From: Holtiella tumoricola
GTDB taxonomy: Bacteria > Bacillota > Clostridia > Lachnospirales > Cellulosilyticaceae
NCBI RefSeq assembly: GCF_027857615.1
Contig: NZ_JAQIFT010000069.1
Location: 155,283 to 219,282, forward strand
Direction: 5' to 3'
DNA length: 64,000 bases
A program made the translations under genes and the position numbers. The notes under the pieces are model-generated. The model worked only from the letters and a program-made list of their open reading frames with translations, made no database searches and was not told the origin of the DNA. The stretch's first letter is position 1, and each line of letters starts with the position of its first letter. Shown here piece by piece: positions 52,033 to 59,665 of this stretch.

Positions 52033-53605
52033 GATAAGGCATTTGTATTCTAAATTCTGTATGGTAAGGTACTGTAGGTTTTGTAGCCAGTTGAATACTT
52101 CCATTATGAGCCTCTATAATACGTTTACTAATAGCAAGTCCCAGTCCTGAACCTTGCTTATTATTTCTTGAATCATCTCCTACTATAAATGGCTCAAATA
52201 AAGTACTTACCAAATGAGTCGGTATGCCTATTCCATCATCTGCTAAAATAATTTGAATATCTTTATCTTGCTTTTTAATGGTTACATATAGTGTTGTACC
52301 TATAGGATTATGCTTCATTGCATTAACCATTATATTTTCAAATACTCGCCTTAACTGAAGTGGATCAATTTCACACATTAGTGGTTCATCTGGTATATCA
52401 ATATCTAGCATAAAACCGGAAAGTTCTACTTCATCGTACTTTTCAGCTAAGTAAGCACGCATATATTCACAGACATCCCATTTTTCTAGATTTAACTTAA
52501 ACTCTGGATGCTCCAATTTACTATATTCATAGAAATTATTAATGAGCTGCGTCAAACCTGTAGCCTTATGATAAATAGTTGTTAAATACTGTTCAAGTTG
52601 CTCTTCTTTGACAAGACCATCACAAATAGCTTTAGAATATCCTTGAATCACTGTAATAGGTGTCTTTAAATCATGAGATATATCTGCTAACATTTTCTGC
52701 TTTTCTTGTTCTAACTCTTGTCTTCTTGCTTCACTTTCACTAAGCTGTATAGACATTTCATTGAAGTTTTCACAGATTTCAACGAATTCATTAGGCCCTT
52801 GATAATCAATAATAACTTCTTTCTGACCATTAGAAAAACTTCCTATTGCTGTATTCAATAAATTAAGTGGTTTTTTTACTTTACGATTGAGCCAATATAC
52901 AAACAAAATCACCATCAAAATATAAAATATAATAAAAATATAATTAACGCCTCTTATAATCGTATAATAGCGATCAATATCTTCATCTCTTATACTTGGA
53001 GAAAAAATAAGTAGGGTATGTCCATCTTGATACGGATGCTTCCATACATCATACTCACTTGAAAAAGTACCTGTTAAATACTCTAACTCTCGCTCAGTAT
53101 ACTTTGTTTTACTCTGAGGTTTACTACTTGTTATTACATTTAAATCTTCATCTAATAATACATAGCCTTTACTATCTTCATCATAAGCACTCTCATATGT
53201 CATTAGCAGTTTTTGTTTTCCTGATGTTGTTACATATTCATCTATCAGTACATAATCATTCCCCATATAAGTTGGGATACAATCTATTTCCCCCTGTGTA
53301 TATACGCCCATTGGCTTACTCTTATCACTTTGATAAACTGTTTTAAGATTTTGGTTTAAAATTTCAATATATCCACCTTTACCTAGAAACTTTTCAACTG
53401 TAACCTGACTGTAATCACCTTCTAAAACAGCTTGTTTATGAGTAATTAAATCGTCTACTTGTGGATATTTAAAAATCTCATCTGCTTTCATATAGGCAAT
53501 ACTATACAAACTCCCTAGTACAAATGCAACAGTAAGTGAAAAGAATATATAATGCCAAATAAGCATAGTAAATAGACTGGATCGTTTTCTTTTATTTGCT
53601 TTCAA
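52019..53605 (-). CDS. Sensor histidine kinase (HAMP-HisKA-HATPase)
   Basis: 528 residues. Membrane segments at about 12-32 and 223-243, extracytoplasmic sensor between them (about 190 residues), HAMP about 244-295, HisKA with MLADISHDLKTPITVIQGYS (phospho-acceptor His), ATPase boxes ENIMVNAMKHNP, LADDGIGIPTHL and GSGLGLAISKRII. Start is TTG at 53605, overlapping the response regulator by 14 bp, with an AGG-type SD. Its final Leu-Lys-Lys-Pro codons and stop coincide with the operator of the next operon. Confidence 0.92.
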   Translation of the reverse strand: MKANKRKRSSLFTMLIWHYIFFSLTVAFVLGSLYSIAYMKADEIFKYPQVDDLITHKQAVLEGDYSQVTVEKFLGKGGYIEILNQNLKTVYQSDKSKPMGVYTQGEIDCIPTYMGNDYVLIDEYVTTSGKQKLLMTYESAYDEDSKGYVLLDEDLNVITSSKPQSKTKYTERELEYLTGTFSSEYDVWKHPYQDGHTLLIFSPSIRDEDIDRYYTIIRGVNYIFIIFYILMVILFVYWLNRKVKKPLNLLNTAIGSFSNGQKEVIIDYQGPNEFVEICENFNEMSIQLSESEARRQELEQEKQKMLADISHDLKTPITVIQGYSKAICDGLVKEEQLEQYLTTIYHKATGLTQLINNFYEYSKLEHPEFKLNLEKWDVCEYMRAYLAEKYDEVELSGFMLDIDIPDEPLMCEIDPLQLRRVFENIMVNAMKHNPIGTTLYVTIKKQDKDIQIILADDGIGIPTHLVSTLFEPFIVGDDSRNNKQGSGLGLAISKRIIEAHNGSIQLATKPTVPYHTEFRIQMPYLKKP

Positions 53606-54293
53606 ATTTATAACCTAACCCCCTAACTGTTTTTATATACTTAGGGTTTTTAGAGTCTTGTTCTATTTTTTCTCTCAGCCTTGAAATATGTACCATCATT
53701 GTGTTGTCATCGTTTTCAAAGTATTCCCCATTAATTTTTTCATAAAGTTGTACCTTTGTATAAATACGCCCTGGTGATTTCATCAACAACTGAAGAATCT
53801 TATATTCTGTCGGTGTCAGAATGACTTCTTCACCTGATTTATAAAGTGTAAAGGTCTCTAAGTCTAAAGTTAATTCTCCTTGAACTAATGTATTTTCTTC
53901 TTGTTTAACTGCTTTTTCTGTATTTAAATCATAGAAACGACGTAAATTAGAACGCACCCTTGCAATGATTTCTAATGGATTGAAAGGTTTAGTTAGATAA
54001 TCATCCGCCCCAATATTAAGCCCTAAGATTTTATCACTATCTTGATTTTTGGCCGTTAAAATGATAATAGGAATATTACTCATTTCTCGTATTTTTTTAG
54101 TTAATTCATAACCATTCATTCTAGGCATCATCAGATCTAAAAGAGCTAAATCTACAGCCTCTTTCTCTAATATCTCCATAGCCTCTACACCATCTTTGGC
54201 TGTAAGCACGCTAAAACCTTCATTTTCTAAATAAAGCTTTAAAAGCTGTATAATGTCCTCATCATCTTCTGCCACTAAAATTTTATAATGCAT
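53592..54293 (-). CDS. OmpR-family response regulator
   Basis: 233 residues. Receiver with EDDED at 9-13, phospho-acceptor Asp53 (LALLDLMMP), Lys in LTKPFNP; C-terminal winged helix (VILTPTEYKILQLLMKSPGRIYTKVQLYEKI ... MMVHISRLREKIEQ ... KTVRGLGYKFE). Its own promoter carries the four phased half-sites also found at two other operons nearby, so it is the best candidate for the protein that binds them and is probably autoregulated. Belongs to the class of regulators controlling cell-envelope responses; signal unknown. Confidence 0.93.
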   Translation of the reverse strand: MHYKILVAEDDEDIIQLLKLYLENEGFSVLTAKDGVEAMEILEKEAVDLALLDLMMPRMNGYELTKKIREMSNIPIIILTAKNQDSDKILGLNIGADDYLTKPFNPLEIIARVRSNLRRFYDLNTEKAVKQEENTLVQGELTLDLETFTLYKSGEEVILTPTEYKILQLLMKSPGRIYTKVQLYEKINGEYFENDDNTMMVHISRLREKIEQDSKNPKYIKTVRGLGYKFESK

Positions 54294-54323
54294 AGGCTTC
54301 TCCTTCTTTCTTTTTGTATATCT

Positions 54324-54376
54324 ATTATACCCATTGTACCTAAATAAAGCCTATATGTAACCTTAAAATTTCTTAA
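54324..54376 (-). promoter_or_regulatory. Promoter with four phased half-sites for the response regulator/kinase operon
   Basis: Reverse strand: TTAAGA (54371-54376), TTAAGG-like TTAAGG (54361-54366), TATAGG (54350-54355), TTTAGG (54339-54344), 9 bp, -10 TATAAT (54324-54329). Offsets 10, 11, 11, identical to the other two promoters. The flanking bases also form a long inverted repeat (CCTATATG ... CATATAGG) that may terminate the operon upstream. Confidence 0.68.
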
Positions 54377-54411
54377 GGTTGCATATAGGTTTATAATCTA
54401 TCAGTTTATAT

Positions 54412-55131
54412 CTAATGCATTTCGCCAAGAGGATATTGTGCTTCTAGGCCATCTTGATTAAAGGTTCCTAGATAGCATGTACCTGCTTTAATATATATGA
54501 GTTGTTCTTCTCCTATATAGTCAAATCGGTCTACATTCTCTGCTAAGACATGAAGGTGCCTTAACGTTGTATAGTACACAAGCCTTCCTATCTGATCTAA
54601 GCCTACAACTCCTTCAGGTACTACTATAAAACTTGTAAGGTTAGGCATAGAAAGCCATTCTCCATGTAATGTACAAATTCTCCCTGTTTTCACAAAGCAA
54701 TGGACTTCTTCTTTATAAATAAAAAGTTGTTCGATTATATCCTCTACACCATAAAAGCAACAAGCCTGTTTACTTCTAAGATTATACGCTTTTACTTCTT
54801 TCCTATCCTCACTTACCACAAACAATTGTCCATGATGGACAAGAGCATTTGTTGATGCAAGAGGGGGCATTGCCTTTGCGCTCACTTGTAGCTTCTCCAT
54901 CTGAGTAAGCATACTTGTCATCTTTCCATCATAATCACTTACTTTATCTACAAGCACTTCAGCCTGTTTACCGGTTTGTCCTAGCTTCTCTATGTTTAAA
55001 GTTGTTTGTAAACTATCTATTAATCTTTCAAATTGGTCTGTAAAAGCTTCTAGGGCTTCACCTAAATCATTACTTTCTTTTTTATTTTGGCTTATTTGCA
55101 ATAATATCTTTTCTATTTGTGAAGATTCCAT
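54412..55131 (-). CDS. Protein of unknown function, helicase companion
   Basis: 239 residues, no membrane segment. First ~90 residues are helical and probably coiled coil (MESSQIEKILLQISQNKKES; SDYDGKMTSMLTQMEKLQ). The rest is beta-rich with short repeats like ALVHHGQLFVVSEDRKEVKAY, EEVHCFVKTGRICTLHGEWL and GLDQIGRLVYYTTLRH, which suggest a partial beta-propeller. I do not recognise the family. Its ATG directly follows the helicase stop (TAGATG) with AGGAG inside the helicase gene, so the two products are made together and may bind each other. Confidence 0.75.
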   Translation of the reverse strand: MESSQIEKILLQISQNKKESNDLGEALEAFTDQFERLIDSLQTTLNIEKLGQTGKQAEVLVDKVSDYDGKMTSMLTQMEKLQVSAKAMPPLASTNALVHHGQLFVVSEDRKEVKAYNLRSKQACCFYGVEDIIEQLFIYKEEVHCFVKTGRICTLHGEWLSMPNLTSFIVVPEGVVGLDQIGRLVYYTTLRHLHVLAENVDRFDYIGEEQLIYIKAGTCYLGTFNQDGLEAQYPLGEMH

Positions 55132-57639
55132 CTAGCATCTCCTTTCTTTTTCACTCACTAATCCCTGCGTTAATACCTCTAAAGCTTCACTTATTTCCCA
55201 TATAGCAAGAGTCTGATCCACTTGTTGCTCTCTTTGCTCCATAAGCTCTTGCTCACAGTAGCCAAGACATAATCTTTCTACCTTCTCTTTTAATGCACCA
55301 TGCAAGTAAGGTTTTAAATCTCTATGGTAGCTAAAACTTGGCTGCTTTAAAACTTGACTTACAAAATATTCATTTCCTTGTTCTAAGAGACAATGATAAT
55401 ACGCTTGTTTATTTCCTGCTAGCTTATAGCACCTTGTGGCTTCTTCAAAATACTCTTCACCTCTAAAAATTGCTCCTGCTTCTTCATAGCATCCTGCTTC
55501 TTCATGTTGCTTAGCCTTACAAATTTTAATACGATGTGCTACACCTGGTACTTTCAAATGCTCATAGGCAATTATTGCACGATCATACTTACCTGCTTGT
55601 TCTAACTTTAATGCTGCTTCAAAGAACTCCATCAACGTAGATTCTTCTAACAAATTAAAGATATTTGCATCAAAGCGTGTAGCATTTTGTGGAATGACAC
55701 CCAATACAGTTTGGTATTGTCCCTGGCTCATCCCTTGATCAAGAAAACATATGTTTTCTTGAGAACGTGTAAGCGCTACATACAACATATTAAATAAGTA
55801 GCGATATAACTGGCTTTCTCCTAATGATTTTCTATCCTTAAGGTGTTCACCTATAACCTCCCACTTCTCTTTATAAATACTTAAGAGATTTACACAAATA
55901 ATATAACGATTTTCCAACCCCTTAATCTCACTGATAGTAAAGATATGCGTATAATTATTAAGTCGTCGCTGTAAATACTGTTTTTGCACCTCATTAGGAA
56001 CAACAATATACGTATAAGCTTTTTTAATAGCCTCTTGTAAAAGCTTGATTTGTTCTTCCTCATCGCCTATTAATGTATAGACATTGCCTTTCTCTTCTAT
56101 CATGGCTTCTTCTTGTTCGCCATCATTACGCTTATCATAACCTAATAACTGCTGACGCACTAACCCAATATGGTTGCCCATCTTCACAATTTCCTGCGGA
56201 TTACGATAATTACGTCTTAAGCATACTTGGTTCTCATCTTCTTTATAACGTAAGTTATGTCTTTCTAAAAAATTTACTACTCTCCTTGTATCAAAATAAG
56301 TAGGGGTAATGGTTTGATGGTAATCTCCACTCATCAAGAAATTCTGAGTATAGCGTACTAAGTTTAAGAGCATATAGAATTCTAGCTCTGTTAAGTCTTG
56401 GACCTCATCAATAACAAGCCAATCAAAAGAAGCAAATTGTTTTCCATTTTTAATTACCTCACGGGCTAAGTCATTTTCATCACATAAATTGTTTGCCTTA
56501 AGCCACTTTGTATAATCGCCCGCTAATTTATAAAGGAATTTTTTCTCCTCTATAGAATAGGGGGAATACTTTTCATCTAATTTTAAATAACTTGCTTCCT
56601 TGATAAGACCATCAGAAGTTTTTAACACTTCTAAGTCCCAAGTTATTCCTCCAAATCCTTTTAAAAGACCTCTGATTTCTTTCCATACATCATAAGCTTC
56701 TTTACCTCTACATACATTTTTATAACGAGGATTTTGCATATAATTGGCATAAGCATTACGGTAAAAGTCTTGGGTGAATTTTTCAAAGTCTACAAGTTCT
56801 CTCTCTCCTATGTATTGTCTTAAAAAGACTTTAATAGGATAAAATGCTATAGCATCTTCTTGAAGTTCTTGCTCAATTGCATCTAATTCATTACGTTTAA
56901 CATTATTATAAATTCTCTTAGCTGTATCTAAGAGCTGAGAAGAATAAGTGAAATAGCCTACCTTCAAATCTGAATCTCCCTTTAAAAGTTGAATCAATTT
57001 ATAGATACCAATGGTTGTTTTGCCACTTCCTGCACTTCCAAAAAGTAAAAAAGGTGCAAAAGGTTGATTGACACAGTGTCTTTGTTCTTCATTTAAGTAG
57101 AAAATTCCCTGTAGATTGTCTACATCAATTAATTCTTCCACATTCATATATTTAAAAGGTCTTGTTATACTTTTCTCTAGTTGATAATCCAATCGTTTTA
57201 CTTGCCTTTTTACCACTTGTTCAACATTTTCTTCTAATTTAGCTTCAAGCTTACTACGTAATGTTTCTTCACTTTCCATCACTTCTTCTTCGTCAAGAGT
57301 AACTGTACTCTTAGCTCTGGCACTTAAAATCTGCTTGTCATGGGTACAAAATTCAAGAAGGACAAGGGCATCTTGCTCATCTTCTGGCAATCCTACTACA
57401 TCCTTACCTTTCATAAAAAGTACACGATTCCCTGCTGACACCTTAAACTTCCACACCTCAGCAAGTTTAGTAGGTGCTTTTACCTTTTTTACACTATATT
57501 TATTTCCTACTAAATTTTTATCTTTGGTTGTATGCCATTCCCATACAAACTGCCCAATCTTATTCAGTATAGCTGCCTTATTCGTTTCTGGCAGGCTACG
57601 TTCAAATCGAACATCCATCAATAACTTTTGTTTATCCAC
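55132..57639 (-). CDS. UvrD-like superfamily 1 helicase with unusual N-terminal domain
   Basis: 835 residues. Walker A FGSAGSGKTT (200-209), Walker B plus motif II VIDEVQDL (409-416), motif III-like FLMSGDYHQTI, motif IV CLRRNYRNPQEIV and motif VI MLYVALTRSQENI near residue 640: a SF1A UvrD/Rep-type helicase. Residues 1-110 (SLPETNKAAILNKIGQFVWEW; EVWKFKVSAGNRVLFMKGKD; ALVLLEFCTHDKQ) look like a RelE/ParE-type fold. The C-terminal ~170 residues are helical, TPR-like (AGKYDRAIIAYEHLK; CYEEAGAIF). GTG start with GGGGG upstream. A role in DNA or RNA transactions, perhaps stress or defence, is open. Confidence 0.82.
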   Translation of the reverse strand: MDKQKLLMDVRFERSLPETNKAAILNKIGQFVWEWHTTKDKNLVGNKYSVKKVKAPTKLAEVWKFKVSAGNRVLFMKGKDVVGLPEDEQDALVLLEFCTHDKQILSARAKSTVTLDEEEVMESEETLRSKLEAKLEENVEQVVKRQVKRLDYQLEKSITRPFKYMNVEELIDVDNLQGIFYLNEEQRHCVNQPFAPFLLFGSAGSGKTTIGIYKLIQLLKGDSDLKVGYFTYSSQLLDTAKRIYNNVKRNELDAIEQELQEDAIAFYPIKVFLRQYIGERELVDFEKFTQDFYRNAYANYMQNPRYKNVCRGKEAYDVWKEIRGLLKGFGGITWDLEVLKTSDGLIKEASYLKLDEKYSPYSIEEKKFLYKLAGDYTKWLKANNLCDENDLAREVIKNGKQFASFDWLVIDEVQDLTELEFYMLLNLVRYTQNFLMSGDYHQTITPTYFDTRRVVNFLERHNLRYKEDENQVCLRRNYRNPQEIVKMGNHIGLVRQQLLGYDKRNDGEQEEAMIEEKGNVYTLIGDEEEQIKLLQEAIKKAYTYIVVPNEVQKQYLQRRLNNYTHIFTISEIKGLENRYIICVNLLSIYKEKWEVIGEHLKDRKSLGESQLYRYLFNMLYVALTRSQENICFLDQGMSQGQYQTVLGVIPQNATRFDANIFNLLEESTLMEFFEAALKLEQAGKYDRAIIAYEHLKVPGVAHRIKICKAKQHEEAGCYEEAGAIFRGEEYFEEATRCYKLAGNKQAYYHCLLEQGNEYFVSQVLKQPSFSYHRDLKPYLHGALKEKVERLCLGYCEQELMEQREQQVDQTLAIWEISEALEVLTQGLVSEKERRC

Positions 57640-57717
57640 CCTCTTCCCCCTTTCTATCTCATTTTATCATTAGCTTTATTATACTACATCTCTTTTAAAG
57701 ACATACTACCAAAATGT

Positions 57718-57753
57718 AAAGAAGCTGTTACACTTTGGTGTAACAGCTTCTTT
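57718..57753 (-). terminator. Terminator of the FHA gene
   Basis: Perfect 16-bp arms AAAGAAGCTGTTACAC / GTGTAACAGCTTCTTT with a 4-nt loop, after the stop at 57763. The helicase gene therefore has a separate promoter; TATAAT at 57676-57681 on the reverse strand is a candidate -10. Confidence 0.85.
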
Positions 57754-57762
57754 ATATCTATA

Positions 57763-58725
57763 CTATTCAATTCTGACCCTATAAGAGCCTTGCCCAATAC
57801 CAATCTTATCATGGTTTTCTAACTTCATTTGACCTCGTACACGTTGATCATTTACGTAAGTCCCATTTGTCGAATTTAAATCTAGTATGTAAACTTGCCC
57901 ATCCTTTTGATAAATCTTACAATGATTTCCTGATACTGTTAGATCATCTACAATAGTCCAGTGATGATACCCAGGATTACGCCCTATAGTTAAACTGTCT
58001 TCTAACCTAAAAGAATAATTTTCAAAAAGTTGACTGGTTTGCATCTTATAGAATTTAATAGTAAATACTCTATCATTTTCTATATGAGCCGTCTCAAACC
58101 TTGGAATTTGTACGCCTACTGCTGCCACTGTAGCTCCTACCACCTGTGCTTTTGCTGCTGCTTCTGCTCTGGCTACTTCCTCGGCTCTGGCTGCCGCTTC
58201 CGCTCTGGCTGCTTCCTCGGCTCTTACTGCCTCTTCCGCTCTGGCTGCTTCCTCGGCTCTTACTGCCGCTTCCGCTCTGGCTACTTCCTCGGCTCTTACT
58301 GCCGCTTCCGCTCTGGCTACTTCCTCGGCTCTTACTGCCGCTTCCGCTCTGGCTATTTCCTCGGCTCTGGCTGCCGCTTCCGCTCTGGCTACTTCCTCGG
58401 CTCTTACTGCCGCTTCCGCTCTGGCTGCTTCCTCGGCTCTTACTGCCGCTTCCGCTCTGGCTATTTCCTCGGCTCTTGCCTCCTCCTCCTGTACTGTTGG
58501 TTTTAGCTGTTGACCGGATTTTTGAGCTTTTGCTTGCTGCTTGGCTTCTAGTTTTTGTTGTTTTTTCTCGGCTTTTTTTTTATTTTTTAGTTCCTTTTTT
58601 GCATCACGTTTAGCTAACCCTTTCCACCAGATGGCTAAAAAACCAACGGCTACTAGGATAAATAAACTTGCACCTACAAGTGCATACTGCATTAAATCAA
58701 CTGAAATATCTTTCACTTCTGTCAC
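57763..58725 (-). CDS. Membrane protein with Ala-Arg-Glu repeats and C-terminal FHA domain
   Basis: 320 residues. One membrane segment (about 13-34), a Lys/Gln-rich cytoplasmic linker (35-80), nine 12-residue repeats of type RAEEVARAEAAV (84-191) that should form a long charged helix, and a phosphothreonine-binding FHA domain (about 240-320) with LTIGRNPG, VSGNHCKI and LNSTNGTYVN, the conserved Gly-Arg, Ser-x-x-His and Asn-Gly positions. It would tether a phospho-dependent complex at the membrane through a helical spacer. The partner kinase is not nearby. A terminator separates it from the helicase gene. Confidence 0.88.
   Translation of the reverse strand: MTEVKDISVDLMQYALVGASLFILVAVGFLAIWWKGLAKRDAKKELKNKKKAEKKQQKLEAKQQAKAQKSGQQLKPTVQEEEARAEEIARAEAAVRAEEAARAEAAVRAEEVARAEAAARAEEIARAEAAVRAEEVARAEAAVRAEEVARAEAAVRAEEAARAEEAVRAEEAARAEAAARAEEVARAEAAAKAQVVGATVAAVGVQIPRFETAHIENDRVFTIKFYKMQTSQLFENYSFRLEDSLTIGRNPGYHHWTIVDDLTVSGNHCKIYQKDGQVYILDLNSTNGTYVNDQRVRGQMKLENHDKIGIGQGSYRVRIE
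58153..58476 (-). repeat. Nine 36-bp in-frame tandem repeats in the FHA gene
   Basis: 324 bp made of nine 36-bp units, each encoding 12 residues built from two related hexads (RAEExA RAEAAx). Units differ at few positions (Val, Ile or Ala). They are much richer in G+C than the surrounding DNA. The unit size keeps the frame, so copy number can vary by slippage without breaking the gene and would change the length of the helical spacer. Confidence 0.92.
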
Positions 58726-58846
58726 CTTCTTTTATGTTGTGTTGTTCATTATATCATAATTTACTTCAACTGTGTATAATTCTCCATTTTTACCTCATAC
58801 TAAATTTGTTATATGAGTTTACTGTTTATGAAAGGGGGCTAGGCGT

Positions 58847-59665
58847 ATGAAAAGTGGCTTTACAAGTATCCATCCCCTACTTTCTTTTTGCTATTTTTTC
58901 ATATTTCTTGTTCTAAGTATGGTTGTCAAAAAACCATTATTTCTTTTTCTTTTGCTTATTCTCTGTACTATTCTTCTCTATTTTTTAGATGGTTTAGTAA
59001 CTCTAGAGCAAAATCTAAAATTTTATCTATTTATGGCAGGCGTTATTCTAATTTTAAATCCTCTTTTCTCTACAGAAGGAACAACTGTCTTATTTTATCT
59101 TAAAAATCGTAGTATTACTTTAGAAGGTGTTCTTGGTGGTATTACTTTTGCACTATCTTTGCTCAACATCTTATTTATGTTTCTTGCTTATAACTTAATC
59201 ATTACACCAAAAAAATTCTTATATTTATTTGGCAATATCATTCCTAAAATAGCCTTTATACTTACTATTATCATGGGATTCATCCCACTTTTTACAAGAC
59301 GTCTTCAGGAAATTATAGATGTTAGACAGATTCAAAAAACTACATTTCCTAATCGCTCAAAGCTTTCTTTAAAAGAACGTCTTATAGAAGCTATGACCAC
59401 ACTTAACACTCTTGTAAGTTGGACACTGGAAGAATCTTTGGATAATGCTGTTTCTATGCGTGCAAGAGGTTATGGCACGACTAAGCGTACCTCATCTACT
59501 ATCTATCACTTGGATTCTCGTGATAGATACCTTATAGCTATAAGCCTCTTCATAGGATGTTTAAGCTTGATTTATTTTTCAAGTTGGCTTATATTTGCTA
59601 GCTTACCAATTTTAATAGAAATGAGGGAACGACTCAGATGGCACTTTATGAAATCCAACACTTAA
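58847..59665 (+). CDS. ecfT: ECF transporter T component (EcfT/CbiQ family)
   Basis: 272 residues with about five membrane segments, and a cytoplasmic coupling region containing MRARGYGTTKRTSS (the Ala-Arg-Gly motif that contacts the ATPases) near residue 205. SD AAAGGGGG lies about 11 nt before the ATG. First gene of a T, double ATPase, S operon; it overlaps the ATPase gene by 28 bp. The gap to the divergent FHA gene is 121 bp and contains no riboswitch-like structure that I can see. Confidence 0.9.
   Translation: MKSGFTSIHPLLSFCYFFIFLVLSMVVKKPLFLFLLLILCTILLYFLDGLVTLEQNLKFYLFMAGVILILNPLFSTEGTTVLFYLKNRSITLEGVLGGITFALSLLNILFMFLAYNLIITPKKFLYLFGNIIPKIAFILTIIMGFIPLFTRRLQEIIDVRQIQKTTFPNRSKLSLKERLIEAMTTLNTLVSWTLEESLDNAVSMRARGYGTTKRTSSTIYHLDSRDRYLIAISLFIGCLSLIYFSSWLIFASLPILIEMRERLRWHFMKSNT

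Noticed and set aside
50613..52040. Near-identical 55-bp repeats as insertion-sequence ends or REP elements
   Set aside because: Each lies at a fixed distance from a -10 box in front of an operon, and a third, diverged copy keeps the same phasing; no transposase or target duplication is present.
58153..58476. 36-bp tandem repeats resembling a CRISPR array in unit size
   Set aside because: The units are directly adjacent with no spacers, stay in frame across nine copies and encode a regular helix in the FHA gene.
58030..58613. Long forward-strand reading frames rich in Leu/Pro or Arg/Phe/Gly
   Set aside because: They are antisense readings of the GC-rich FHA repeats; no SD or family resemblance, and the reverse-strand FHA product is convincing.
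58726..58846. Cobalamin riboswitch before the ECF operon
   Set aside because: The gap is only 121 bp, too short, and no conserved B12-box-like sequence was seen.
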